From Coriobacteriia bacterium (GTDB taxonomy: Bacteria > Actinomycetota > Coriobacteriia > Anaerosomatales > SLCP01), in assembly GCA_007121015.1 (NCBI GenBank), contig SKMN01000030.1, forward strand, positions 1-37,486: a DNA stretch of 37,486 bases, read 5' to 3'. A program made the position numbers and the translations under genes. A model generated the notes under the pieces. That model saw only the letters and a program-made list of their open reading frames with translations, was not told the DNA's origin and did not search any database. Shown piece after piece: positions 1-7,792 of this stretch; the first letter of the stretch is position 1, and each line of letters opens with the position of its first letter.

Positions 1-1094
1 CACCTCGTCGCATCGCATACGTGAGTGCTCAGGCCATCGTGCAAGGCCAGGACACCTGGGCCGCCGTGCTCGAGATCACCGGGCCCATCGAACGCACCGG
101 CTGGAGGGTCGACCTCTTCTATCCGGAGTATCCCCCCGGAGCCTTTCCCGGCATCCTTGAGCGCGTACGCCGCATCCTGGCGGTCCAGTGGCGCCTCGCC
201 CGGCAGGTACGCGCCTACGACGCGCTGTACGTGCGCGTCCACCCGCTCCTGTGGCCGGTCGCTGCGTATGCACGGCGCCGCAGCGTGCCGGTCGTCCAGG
301 AGTCGAACGGTTCGTGGGAGGACGCCTTCGCGGCGTGGCCCGGGATGCGGCGTCTGCGAGGTCTCATCGTGTGGATGCAGCGCACCCAGTACCGGCACGC
401 CGACGCGATCGTCGCGGTCTCCGAGACGCTCGCCGCGTGGCTTCGTGCCGAGACCGGCCGAGACGACATCGTCGTCAGCCCCAACGGCGCCAACGACGAG
501 CTCTTCCATCCCGGCGCGCCACGTCTGCCCGGCGTGCCCGCGCGCTACGTGGCGTTCTTCGGCCAGTTCGCGCCGTGGCAGCGCATCGAGACGCTTCTCT
601 CGGCGGCCGAGCTTCCCGAGTGGCCCCAAGGCGTCGACCTCGTACTGGCCGGCGACGGGGTGTTGCGCCCGATCGTGGAGGAGGTCGCGGCTCGCAATCC
701 GCACGTACACTACCTCGGCGTGCTGCCTTACGAGGAGGTGCCGCGGCTCGTGGCCAACGCTCTCGCCGCCACCGTGCTCACGTACGCCCCGGACCGCGCG
801 GGCTACTCGCCGCTCAAGCTCTACGAGTCCATGTCGTGCGGCGTGCCGGTGATCTGCTCGGACACCCCGGGGCAAGCCGAGTACGTCCGGGCCGAGGGTG
901 CGGGGATCGTGGTGCCGCCGGAGGACCCGCGGGCGGTGGCTCTTGCGGCCGCGCAGCTGGCCGAGGAACCCGAGGTGGCTGCCGCGATGGGGGCACGTGG
1001 ACGCACGGCGGTGGAGGAGCGGTACTCGTGGCGCGCCCGGGCGCGACAGCGCCAGGAAGTCATCGAGCGGGCGGTCCGGGAGCGGACCAGGTAG
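1..1094 (+). CDS. Glycosyltransferase family 4 (GT-B fold), 5' end cut by window edge
   Basis: Probably transfers a sugar from a nucleotide-sugar donor to a cell-envelope glycan, acting at the inner face of the membrane. The C-terminal half shows the GT-B donor-binding pattern: NGANDELFHPG, then FFGQFAPWQ, then KLYESMSCGVPVI (the E-x7-E-like region), and a closing SWRARARQ helix. A GTG at position 21 could start a 357-residue protein, but it has no ribosome-binding site. The open frame continues to the left edge and reads RRIAYVSAQA, the typical first beta-strand of GT4 enzymes. The true start is therefore most likely upstream of the window and the gene is partial here. Acceptor and donor cannot be told from the sequence. 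The next gene is convergent. Confidence 0.85.
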   Translation, partial: PRRIAYVSAQAIVQGQDTWAAVLEITGPIERTGWRVDLFYPEYPPGAFPGILERVRRILAVQWRLARQVRAYDALYVRVHPLLWPVAAYARRRSVPVVQESNGSWEDAFAAWPGMRRLRGLIVWMQRTQYRHADAIVAVSETLAAWLRAETGRDDIVVSPNGANDELFHPGAPRLPGVPARYVAFFGQFAPWQRIETLLSAAELPEWPQGVDLVLAGDGVLRPIVEEVAARNPHVHYLGVLPYEEVPRLVANALAATVLTYAPDRAGYSPLKLYESMSCGVPVICSDTPGQAEYVRAEGAGIVVPPEDPRAVALAAAQLAEEPEVAAAMGARGRTAVEERYSWRARARQRQEVIERAVRERTR

Positions 1095-1156
1095 TCACAC
1101 GATCCCGACCACAGGCGGCCGGTGGGTGCCCATCGCAGATCCCGTGACCGAGAAGT

Positions 1157-1912
1157 CTATGCCTCGTCTGCCGGGACGCCGCCTGCGCGCTTGCGGTTGA
1201 CAGCGAGCGCCGCCGCAGAGCCGACGATCACCAGTCCCACGATGACGACCATCCACACGACGGGCTCGTTGTATCGCCCGGGCGGGTCTATCTCCTGTAC
1301 CTGGATGGAGAGGGCGACAGAGTCTCCGGGCTCACCGGACGGTTGTTCGATGTGGTAATAGGTGAGGCCGTCTGCCTCGGTCGACATACGGACTACATCG
1401 GATCCCGCGAGACCCTGGTAGTGCGGAGGCAGCGCGATGGCGGCGTAGACGGGGCCCGTTTCCACGGGCAACGTCAGGTCGAACCCGACCTCGTAGACCT
1501 CGAGCGCCGCCTGGACGAGGACCTCCGAGCCGGGGTAGGTCATCTCGGCGTGGCCGAGGCGTGACTCGGTGAGGGTGAACACGAGCGCCGGCACGCCGTC
1601 GCGTACTTCGAGCTGGTGTTGGGCGGGGAGGTTCTCGCGTCCTTCCTCGAGGAAGAATTCTCCGGTCCAGATGATGTTCGGGTTCTCGGGGACGGGGAGA
1701 ACGATCTCCGCAGGCAGTTCCGCCTCATCGGCGAGGCGCGCGGTGATCCCCAAGAGCGGGGTTTCCGAGCGGTTGGACTCCCGCATGAGGACGATATTGA
1801 TCCCTGCGAGCGGAGTCGCCAGGGCGGTCAAGGGAGTTGCGAGAGCAAGCGCACAGCACAGGAGCGCAAGCAAGGGCACTCGGCGGATGGCGGGAGCGAT
1901 GAGGAGATGCAT
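1157..1912 (-). CDS. Exported protein of unknown function with C-terminal membrane anchor
   Basis: I do not recognise the family. The 251-residue product starts with a cleavable-looking signal peptide (hydrophobic LLALLCCALALA, residues about 14-25) and ends with one transmembrane helix (VVWMVVIVGLVIVGSAAAL, about 218-237) followed by a basic NRKR stop-transfer tail. The roughly 180 residues between are rich in beta-strand-forming sequence and contain no cysteine or heme motif. The predicted form is an extracellular beta-sandwich held to the membrane, with a short cytoplasmic tail. The ATG start is preceded by GAGAGAGG. It is transcribed away from the lipoprotein/NHL/cytochrome run that begins at 2199. 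A role in the same surface system is only suggested by position. Confidence 0.75.
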   Translation of the reverse strand: MHLLIAPAIRRVPLLALLCCALALATPLTALATPLAGINIVLMRESNRSETPLLGITARLADEAELPAEIVLPVPENPNIIWTGEFFLEEGRENLPAQHQLEVRDGVPALVFTLTESRLGHAEMTYPGSEVLVQAALEVYEVGFDLTLPVETGPVYAAIALPPHYQGLAGSDVVRMSTEADGLTYYHIEQPSGEPGDSVALSIQVQEIDPPGRYNEPVVWMVVIVGLVIVGSAAALAVNRKRAGGVPADEA

Positions 1913-2198
1913 CGTGGAGCCTCTCTCGGGTTACCGGAAGCGTGCTTAAGGGAGGGTAACACTACTGTCGCACAACACGAACGCAAAAGTCGTGCCCTCG
2001 CGACCCCGGTCGTGAGGGCCGAGCCGTTGGGTCCGGGACCCGTCCAGATGCGCGGGATTCGTGGACGTTCTATGGAGATGCTAGTGCATGAAATCTGTGG
2101 TGCTAGTATGGGTTCGTGATAATCTTCATGAAGTTGTTGTCCGGGCTGCGTGCAGCATGCCCGCGTCGATATCCAGGTGACTGTTGGGTGGTGTTGGC
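1913..2198. promoter_or_regulatory. Divergent intergenic region, presumed promoters both ways
   Basis: This 286-bp gap separates two divergent genes and must hold promoters for both. It has more A+T from about 2070 to 2150 than its surroundings. A heptamer TGCTAGT occurs at 2079-2085 and again at 2101-2107, 22 bp apart, about two helical turns. The second copy overlaps a possible -10 (TAGTAT, 2104-2109), but no good -35 lies at the right distance. No RNA gene or conserved ORF was seen. Confidence 0.3.
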
Positions 2199-2618
2199 GT
2201 GCGCGCGATCATAGTGGTGCTAGCGCTTGTGCTTGCAGCCGGGGCGGTCTACGTCCTTTACTTCGACACCGGCGAGATCCCGGGACTGCGGAACGAAGTC
2301 TCAGCCGAGGAGCCGGTCGGCGAGGTGACCACCGACCCGGCGGCCATTGAAGGGGCCCAGGTCAGGGTGTTGAACGTTTACCGGGACGGTTACGGCATCG
2401 CCCGCGTCGCCGGTGAGGTCTTCAACGGCACGGGGAGAGACTGCACGGCGATCGTGGTCAGGCTCGAGATCCGGGACAAGCGCGGGGGTCTCGACAAGGT
2501 CATGGAGGCCACCGTGCGCGACGTATCCGCCGGGCAGACCCGCTCCTTCGACATCGAGGTCGGCCGATTCTCGGGCGGCTTCACGGCCGAACCAGAGATA
2601 GCAGGTGTCGTCTACTAA
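2199..2618 (+). CDS. Small membrane-anchored protein with FxLYD-like extracellular domain
   Basis: The 139-residue product has one N-terminal transmembrane helix (AIIVVLALVLAAGAVYVLY, residues about 3-21), a short linker, and a domain of about 90 residues with the pattern VLNVYRDGYGIARVAGEVFN, conserved alternating strands and SAGQTRSFDIEV. That pattern resembles FxLYD-type beta-sandwich domains that compare free and bound states of surface proteins. I chose GTG 2199 because GGGTGGTG precedes it at a usable distance. A TTG at 2184 in the same frame is possible but its AGGTGA is only 3 nt away. The stop is immediately followed by the ATG of the next gene, so the two are probably cotranslated. 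Function unknown. Confidence 0.65.
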   Translation: MRAIIVVLALVLAAGAVYVLYFDTGEIPGLRNEVSAEEPVGEVTTDPAAIEGAQVRVLNVYRDGYGIARVAGEVFNGTGRDCTAIVVRLEIRDKRGGLDKVMEATVRDVSAGQTRSFDIEVGRFSGGFTAEPEIAGVVY

Positions 2619-3158
2619 ATGGCCACACAGCGACCCACACGATTGGCCCGTATCGCAACGGCTGTCGCACTCGCGACGGCGGTCGGTGCGCTCCTACTCG
2701 TCTCGGGCTGCCGGCAGGCACCCTCCGTCGAAGTGGTACGGGTCGAGGCGCCGGAGACTACGACCGGCCGCAACGTCACACCGATCAAAGACGAGCTGCT
2801 CGACACGATCGAGCGAGGCATCGAGGCGTGGACCGCGGGGGATGCCGAGGCGCTCGCCGAGGTCTTCAGCGACCGGATGATGACCGAGTGGCACGAGGCG
2901 CGCGAGCTCGACCGTGAAGAGGGAGTGGAACGGGTCCGGGTGCATTCGGACGCCACATACATCCCCACCTCCCTCGATCAGCTCGAGCCACGGCTCCGCT
3001 ACGAGTTCCTCGACGAGTCTTACTTCGTCGACGAGGTGACCGGCGAGCCTGTGACCGAGCCCTACAACGTCGAGCGAGAGGTCGTGTTCACCCTCATCAG
3101 GGAGGACGGCACGCTCAAGATCAACCAGATGATCGGAAACCCCGAGGCCCTGCGTTAG
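2619..3158 (+). CDS. Lipoprotein with NTF2-like (SnoaL/IMS-type) domain
   Basis: The 179-residue product has a lipoprotein signal peptide: basic N-terminus, hydrophobic ATAVALATAVGALLL and lipobox LVSGC (cysteine near residue 31). After a linker, residues about 50-179 look like an NTF2-like alpha/beta cone. A helical part (LLDTIERGIEAWTAGDAEAL) is followed by long strands ending in EVVFTLIREDGTLKINQM. Such domains often bind small ligands or pack against protein partners; no catalytic residues can be assigned. The ATG directly follows the previous stop with no gap, and the next gene starts 23 nt downstream with its own ribosome-binding site. This fits a single operon of anchored extracellular proteins ahead of the cytochrome genes. 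Confidence 0.7.
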   Translation: MATQRPTRLARIATAVALATAVGALLLVSGCRQAPSVEVVRVEAPETTTGRNVTPIKDELLDTIERGIEAWTAGDAEALAEVFSDRMMTEWHEARELDREEGVERVRVHSDATYIPTSLDQLEPRLRYEFLDESYFVDEVTGEPVTEPYNVEREVVFTLIREDGTLKINQMIGNPEALR

Positions 3159-3181
3159 ACCACACGTCCGGAGGTGCACAG

Positions 3182-3880
3182 TTGAACTCCCGCAACATGC
3201 TTACGGTCCTAAGAGTGTCCACGTACGTGCTCGCTGCCGCGGTGTTCATCGCCGCAGGTTTCGTGGTCAACACGATGCTCTCGCCGCAGGCGACCGACAC
3301 CCCCCGGACCGAGGGCGAGCGCGCCGTCATGTCCGCAGAGCGGGCGGTCCAGGCAGACCCGGACGATCCCGAGGGCCGCTCCACGCTAGCCGCGGCATAC
3401 CTATCCGTGGGCCGCTTCTCCGACGCCTTGAGGGAGGCGGAGTTCGCACAGCGTCTCGATCCGGAGGACGGAAGCGGCTTCCTCGTGGCCGGCATGGCGC
3501 AGCGTCAGCTCGGCCGTCACGACAACGCCATCGCGAGTCTGAACGAGGCGCTCGAGCGCTCGAGCGACAAGACCGCTGACTGGTTCTACCTCCTCTACGT
3601 GGAGTTCGCCCGCGCGTACGAGGCGAATGAGGACTACGAGAACGCGATCGGCGCCCTGAGCGGCGCGCTCACCTACTTCCCCGAGGCCGCCGACTTGTAC
3701 TACGACCGGGCCGTCATCCTCGAGAAGATGGGTGATGTCGAAAACGCCCTTCTCGACTATGAAGCGGTCCTCACCTTTCTGCCCGACGACCTGAGGGCGA
3801 TAGAGGCCATCGCTCGCCTGCAGGGCGATGCCGGCGGGTCGGACGAGGCGACCGGGTCGACCGACGGCGCGCAAGAGTAA
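3182..3880 (+). CDS. Membrane-anchored TPR protein
   Basis: The 232-residue product has an N-terminal transmembrane helix (VSTYVLAAAVFIAAGFVVNTM, residues about 10-30). Four to five tetratricopeptide repeats follow, between about 50 and 215, recognisable from pairs such as AAAYLSVGRFSDALREAE, AQRQLGRHDNAIASLNEAL and RAVILEKMGDVENALLDYE. The tail is acidic and low-complexity. TPR arrays are protein-binding scaffolds, here predicted outside the membrane. The start is TTG, supported by GGAGGT seven bases upstream; no ATG gives a better fit. It lies between the NTF2-like lipoprotein and the NHL protein with short gaps, so it is likely an assembly or docking factor for the same surface complex. 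That role is inferred. Confidence 0.8.
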   Translation: MNSRNMLTVLRVSTYVLAAAVFIAAGFVVNTMLSPQATDTPRTEGERAVMSAERAVQADPDDPEGRSTLAAAYLSVGRFSDALREAEFAQRLDPEDGSGFLVAGMAQRQLGRHDNAIASLNEALERSSDKTADWFYLLYVEFARAYEANEDYENAIGALSGALTYFPEAADLYYDRAVILEKMGDVENALLDYEAVLTFLPDDLRAIEAIARLQGDAGGSDEATGSTDGAQE

Positions 3881-3901
3881 CGCTGACAACTGGAGGTATC
3901 C

Positions 3902-5404
3902 GTGGCTACTGGCAACGTCGTGTTCCGGGACAGCAGGGTGAAGAAGTACCTGTTGGCGCTTCTACTCCTGCTACTCGTGCTGCTGCTGCTGCTGTTCTCT
4001 TACTACCTGCTGACGAGACCGGCACAGCTCGCAGGCGAGGAGGGTGTGCCGGACAACGAGAACTTCCGGTTCCTACACTCCATCTACGGCTTCGAGGGAG
4101 ACCTTCTCAACCGGCCTTCCGACGCGACCATCGGTCCTGACGGCAGGATCTACGTCGCCGACACCATGAAACACCGCGTGGTGATCTTCGAGATGGATGG
4201 CAGGTACGTCGGCAACATCAACGGACTCACCGGCGAGAACTACGGCTTCGTCTACCCAGTCTCCGTCGCGGTGGCAGAAGATGGCCGCATCTTCGTGCTC
4301 TCCAAGCAGGAGCGGGCGATCATCGTCTTCGACCAGAACTTCGAGCCGCTCGACATCGTCGTGTTCCCCGACCTCATCCCCACCGACGTGAGCGTGTACG
4401 GAGACCGTCTCTACGTCGCCACCGACAAAGCGATCATGGTCGGGACGCTCGAGGGCGCGCCGGTACAGCAGATCGGCATGTTCGGCAAGGCCGAGGGCCG
4501 GTTCGACCTTCCGGGCGGACTCGTGATCGATCAAGAGAGCGGGATCATGTACGTGGCGGACAGCCTGAACTACCGCGTCCAGGCGATCGATCCGGAGACC
4601 GGCGCTCCCGAGTGGGTCTACGGTGAGCCGATACCGCCCGGAGAGGCGATCAAGTTCAGAGGTCCCTCACGCGTGTTCGGGCTTCCGGCCAGCATCGCGC
4701 TCGACGAGATGGGCAAGTTGTACGTGGTCGACGGCACCAACAGCGAGATCGTGATCCTCGATACACGAGAGGGTCGTTACGTCGACACCGTCGGCGAAGT
4801 GGGGCATGAGGACGGACGGTTCTACTATCCGGACGGCATCAGCTATGGTGCGGGCGGCTACATCGCAGTCGCCGACAAGTTCAACGACCGCGTGATGGTG
4901 TTCCGCGTTCCCACGCCCGACGTCGCACCGGTCGCGACGCGCTGGCTGCCGCTGCTCCTCCTGCCGCTGCTCGCGCTCCTCCTGTGGCTGCTCGCCAAGC
5001 GCAGGACGAGGTACGTGGCCACGCCTGACTTCATCACCACCGTCATCGAGCGCGAGTTCCTCGACGACGTAGCTGATTACGCGAAGAAGCTCCACGTCAC
5101 GCCGGCCACGTACGCGCTGTTCCAAGATGCGTTCGAGAAACCGGAGTTGGTGGAGACCGAGCCCGACGAGGGCAAGCTGGACGAGATCCACGAGAAGACG
5201 GACCTGGCGGCCGCCCTCGAAGGCGCACTCGCGGACACGCTCACGGTCGTCTACCAACTCAAGGGCAAGAAGGTGCTCCTGGCAGAGGTCGAACCGATAC
5301 GGCAGGCGGCCGATGAGCTCGAGATCGCCAACGCGAGCCTCGAGGACCTGCTCGAGCAGGGAGACGTCGCCGAGCGCCCGATGGCAGAGAGCGAGGGTGA
5401 GTAG
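3902..5404 (+). CDS. NHL-repeat beta-propeller protein, two membrane spans, cytoplasmic C-terminal domain
   Basis: The 500-residue product has three parts. A transmembrane helix (residues about 15-37, almost all leucine) leads into an NHL-type propeller of about six blades (residues about 50-335), shown by repeats such as GPDGRIYVADTMKHRVVIFE, MYVADSLNYRVQAID and KLYVVDGTNSEIVILD. A second leucine-rich helix (about 345-365) and a basic KRRTR stop put the last 130 residues in the cytoplasm. That tail (ATPDFITTVIEREFL to NASLEDLLEQ) has the order of elements of a PIN-like fold but not a full set of catalytic acids. The start is GTG with GGAGGT upstream. NHL propellers are frequent beside multiheme cytochromes in metal-reducing bacteria. 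The propeller is predicted to bind proteins or glycans. Confidence 0.85.
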   Translation: MATGNVVFRDSRVKKYLLALLLLLLVLLLLLFSYYLLTRPAQLAGEEGVPDNENFRFLHSIYGFEGDLLNRPSDATIGPDGRIYVADTMKHRVVIFEMDGRYVGNINGLTGENYGFVYPVSVAVAEDGRIFVLSKQERAIIVFDQNFEPLDIVVFPDLIPTDVSVYGDRLYVATDKAIMVGTLEGAPVQQIGMFGKAEGRFDLPGGLVIDQESGIMYVADSLNYRVQAIDPETGAPEWVYGEPIPPGEAIKFRGPSRVFGLPASIALDEMGKLYVVDGTNSEIVILDTREGRYVDTVGEVGHEDGRFYYPDGISYGAGGYIAVADKFNDRVMVFRVPTPDVAPVATRWLPLLLLPLLALLLWLLAKRRTRYVATPDFITTVIEREFLDDVADYAKKLHVTPATYALFQDAFEKPELVETEPDEGKLDEIHEKTDLAAALEGALADTLTVVYQLKGKKVLLAEVEPIRQAADELEIANASLEDLLEQGDVAERPMAESEGE

Positions 5405-5406
5405 TG

Positions 5407-5976
5407 ATGGATATGTTCGCACCGCGCCTGTGGACACGGGCCCTCGTGATCGCCTTCGCCGCGATGTCGGTAGCGGCGGTGGCGGGGTGCTCCGCCAACG
5501 TCCCGGAGCCCACGGAATCCAAGATCGCCGAGGAGATGGCGGTCGTATCGGTCTACTACCCCGACGGAGAGACCTTGACCGAGGAGCGCCACATCGTGCC
5601 GGACGACGGCAATCTCCCGCAGGTCGCGCTGAGCAGGCTGTTCGAGGCGAGCCCGCAGGAGTTCGAGATAGCGGTCCTTCTCCCGGAGGCCACCGTGAAC
5701 TCGGTGGAGGTCGACGAGACGGGCGTGTGCACCGTCGACTTCTCGAGAGAGATCCTCGACTTTCCGCGCGACGAACGCAAGGCGAAGGTACTTGCGTTCG
5801 CGTCGATCATCGAGACGCTCAGGCAGTTCCCTGAGATCCAGAGCCTCATGATCACCGTCGAGGGTCAGGATTCCGGCTCGATCGACGGTAAGTCCGTGGA
5901 CGAGTTCTGGGGGGACGTACGACTCCCGCCCACGCCGCTCGATATCTCCGTGGAGGAGGACGAGCAGAACGGGTAG
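5407..5976 (+). CDS. GerMN-domain lipoprotein
   Basis: The 189-residue product has a lipoprotein signal peptide with lipobox VAGCS (cysteine near residue 28). A GerMN domain covers residues about 40-165, recognisable from VVSVYYPDGETL, PQVALSRLFEASP, VNSVEVDETGVCTVDFS and an ITVEGQ strand near the end. GerMN domains occur in spore-germination GerM and in LpqB-like lipoproteins of actinomycetes; their ligand is unclear. The start may be GTG 5404, which overlaps the preceding TAG by one base, or ATG 5407; I give the ATG. It is the last gene of the 2199-5976 run and is followed by a strong hairpin. A link to cytochrome assembly or envelope signalling is inferred from position only. Confidence 0.75.
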   Translation: MDMFAPRLWTRALVIAFAAMSVAAVAGCSANVPEPTESKIAEEMAVVSVYYPDGETLTEERHIVPDDGNLPQVALSRLFEASPQEFEIAVLLPEATVNSVEVDETGVCTVDFSREILDFPRDERKAKVLAFASIIETLRQFPEIQSLMITVEGQDSGSIDGKSVDEFWGDVRLPPTPLDISVEEDEQNG

Positions 5977-6055
5977 ACGGCTGCAGCTGAACGAGCCCGC
6001 TCAGTGTGCTGGAGGTACACATGCCCTGCGCAGCAGAAACCCCAGTATCGGCACT

Positions 6056-6096
6056 CGCACGAACGGCACTCGGACAACGCGGGTGCCGTTCGTGCG
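6056..6096 (+). terminator. Long perfect hairpin, likely transcription terminator after the GerMN gene
   Basis: Positions 6056-6069 and 6083-6096 are perfectly complementary over 14 bp (CGCACGAACGGCAC on the left arm). Pairing can extend inward by three more pairs including one G-T, leaving a 7-nt loop. The right arm is followed by TTTC, a short T-run. It sits 80 bp after the GerMN stop and before the A+T-rich promoter region of the cytochrome gene, so it probably separates two transcription units. Confidence 0.65.
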
Positions 6097-6170
6097 TTTC
6101 CTACCTGGGCAAAGGCATAAGGCGTGTCACATGCGCAGCATAAGTAAATCCGATACCTTTTGCACGATAG

Positions 6171-6198
6171 TTGTGAAATTCTTAGCAATATCTATTGT
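6171..6198 (+). promoter_or_regulatory. Candidate promoter of the seven-heme cytochrome gene
   Basis: TTGTGA at 6171-6176 and TATTGT at 6193-6198 are spaced 16 bp apart, inside a stretch (about 6140-6200) clearly richer in A+T than its surroundings. The start of transcription would be near 6205, giving a leader of about 47 nt to ATG 6252. A second -35-like TTGCAC at 6160 lacks an equally good partner. Confidence 0.4.
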
Positions 6199-6251
6199 TT
6201 CAAGCGCACCCGGGTGGTAACGTCAGAGGTCGGAAGGAGGTGACTACACAT

Positions 6252-7763
6252 ATGAACACACACACAGGTTCGCAAACATCGAAGGGAGGTTCCATGCATG
6301 TGAGAACGCTTCTGATCGCGACGATGATGTGCGCGCTCTTGATCTCCGGCGCATCGGTCGCATTCGCCTCGCCTGACTCCACGGCGTGGGTGGAGCCCGG
6401 TCCTGACACGGTCTCCAACGCCGACGGCGTAAGCAGCTGGTTCTACCAGGACCTGCAGGACGACGTGGCCAAGCGCGAAGGCGGCTACGCTGCGTTCGAG
6501 GACACCATCACGGTGAGCCTCTACAGCGACGGCGACACCACGCCGTACGAGACGTCCGAGCAGCTGGGCTACGTCACCAACCCGCACGGCGGGTACGACT
6601 CGACGTCCAACAAGTGTAAGGTCTGCCACGCAGTGCACCGCGCAGAGGGTGCCTACTACCTGCTCCGTGCCAACAGCCAAGACGACGCGTGCGACTACTG
6701 CCACATCGGCGGTTCCGCTCGCTCGAGGCTGGTCGTCTATGATAACTCGCTCGATGGTAAGTACACGACCAACGGACACACCATCGGCGCGAGCGCCATC
6801 ATCCCCGACAGCTCGGTCAGGCAAGAGCTCGTCGACGTGGAGATCTCGACGGTCGACGAGAACATGGACACGCTCGAAGAGGTCGTAGAGGTCCGCAGGT
6901 ACATGGAGCGTCGTAACGCGATGTTCCGCTTCACCACCCAGCACGGCCACCTGTTCGACCACGGCACGTCCAGCTACTCCCGTGTCGGCCCGACCGCGCT
7001 CAGCTGCATGAGCTGCCACCAGGTGCACAACGCCGAGGCGCTCGTGTGGAAGCCTGTCGAGGCCCCGGCCGGCTACAAGCTGCTCCGTGGCTCGCCCTCC
7101 GGTTCGGTCGTCGGACCCAACCAGCAGGTCGACAGGGTCGCTATGGACTCCGTCCCGACCGGCATGATCGCCCGGGTACCTGAGGTCGAGTTCATCACCG
7201 CTGGCAACACCGGTCCCGTGCCGCACAACGACTATCCCACGATCTGGACCGAGTGGACCGGCCCCGCAGAGGGTGCGTTCGACAATGACGAAGCGCAGAA
7301 CCCATCCTACGTCGGCAGCCCCGGAGCCCTTTCGGTCTGGTGTGCGGACTGCCACAACCTCAACATCGGCTACTTCCGTGACGTCGCAGCCGAGCTCGGC
7401 GGCAAGTCGCACGCAGACAGGACCCACCCGGCCCCGTTCGTGGGCGCCAACGACGGTCCTGGCCAGTGCTACACCTGCCACCGCAACGACATGCCCACGT
7501 ACGGCGAGGCCGGCTACAACTGCAACATCTGTCACCTCGGTTCGGAGGAGTACATCGACATGCGCGCCGCTGCTGAGGCAGCGGACCAGTACGCGCTGTG
7601 GGACTTCCCGCACTCCGGTACGGACAACAGCATCAAGCTGCTCGGCGGTTTCACATCCGAGCTGACGTCGATCGCGGTTGAAGTTGTCGAGACGACGGTC
7701 ACGGCCGACAACCTCGACTCTGTCTGCCTGCGGTGCCACACCGGCATCGGCACGAGGCACTAG
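6252..7763 (+). CDS. Secreted seven-heme c-type cytochrome
   Basis: The product is 503 residues with a Sec signal peptide (LLIATMMCALLISGASVAFA) and no later membrane span, so it is predicted to be exported and released or bound at the surface. Seven CXXCH heme-attachment motifs are visible in order: CKVCH, CDYCH, CMSCH, CADCH, CYTCH, CNICH and CLRCH. The first two form a doubled-CXXCH unit with an extra histidine (CHAVH) and an LLR before the second, and CMSCHQVH repeats that layout. The extra histidines suit bis-histidine ligation. ATG 6252 has AGGAGGTGA upstream; ATG 6294 also has a good GGGAGG and would give a shorter signal peptide. Probable role: electron carriage across the cell wall. 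Donor and acceptor are unknown. Confidence 0.9.
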   Translation: MNTHTGSQTSKGGSMHVRTLLIATMMCALLISGASVAFASPDSTAWVEPGPDTVSNADGVSSWFYQDLQDDVAKREGGYAAFEDTITVSLYSDGDTTPYETSEQLGYVTNPHGGYDSTSNKCKVCHAVHRAEGAYYLLRANSQDDACDYCHIGGSARSRLVVYDNSLDGKYTTNGHTIGASAIIPDSSVRQELVDVEISTVDENMDTLEEVVEVRRYMERRNAMFRFTTQHGHLFDHGTSSYSRVGPTALSCMSCHQVHNAEALVWKPVEAPAGYKLLRGSPSGSVVGPNQQVDRVAMDSVPTGMIARVPEVEFITAGNTGPVPHNDYPTIWTEWTGPAEGAFDNDEAQNPSYVGSPGALSVWCADCHNLNIGYFRDVAAELGGKSHADRTHPAPFVGANDGPGQCYTCHRNDMPTYGEAGYNCNICHLGSEEYIDMRAAAEAADQYALWDFPHSGTDNSIKLLGGFTSELTSIAVEVVETTVTADNLDSVCLRCHTGIGTRH

Positions 7764-7792
7764 TACACGACTCTCGGAAGGAGGGTTTCTCA

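Noticed and set aside
6195-6251. TTG at 6195 as start of the cytochrome
   Set aside because: It lies within the likely -10 region and has no ribosome-binding site; ATG 6252 and ATG 6294 both have strong ones.
6192-7760. Minus-strand frame opposite the seven-heme cytochrome, 522 codons
   Set aside because: It mirrors the cytochrome gene exactly and shows no domain. The plus strand has a signal peptide, seven CXXCH motifs and a ribosome-binding site.
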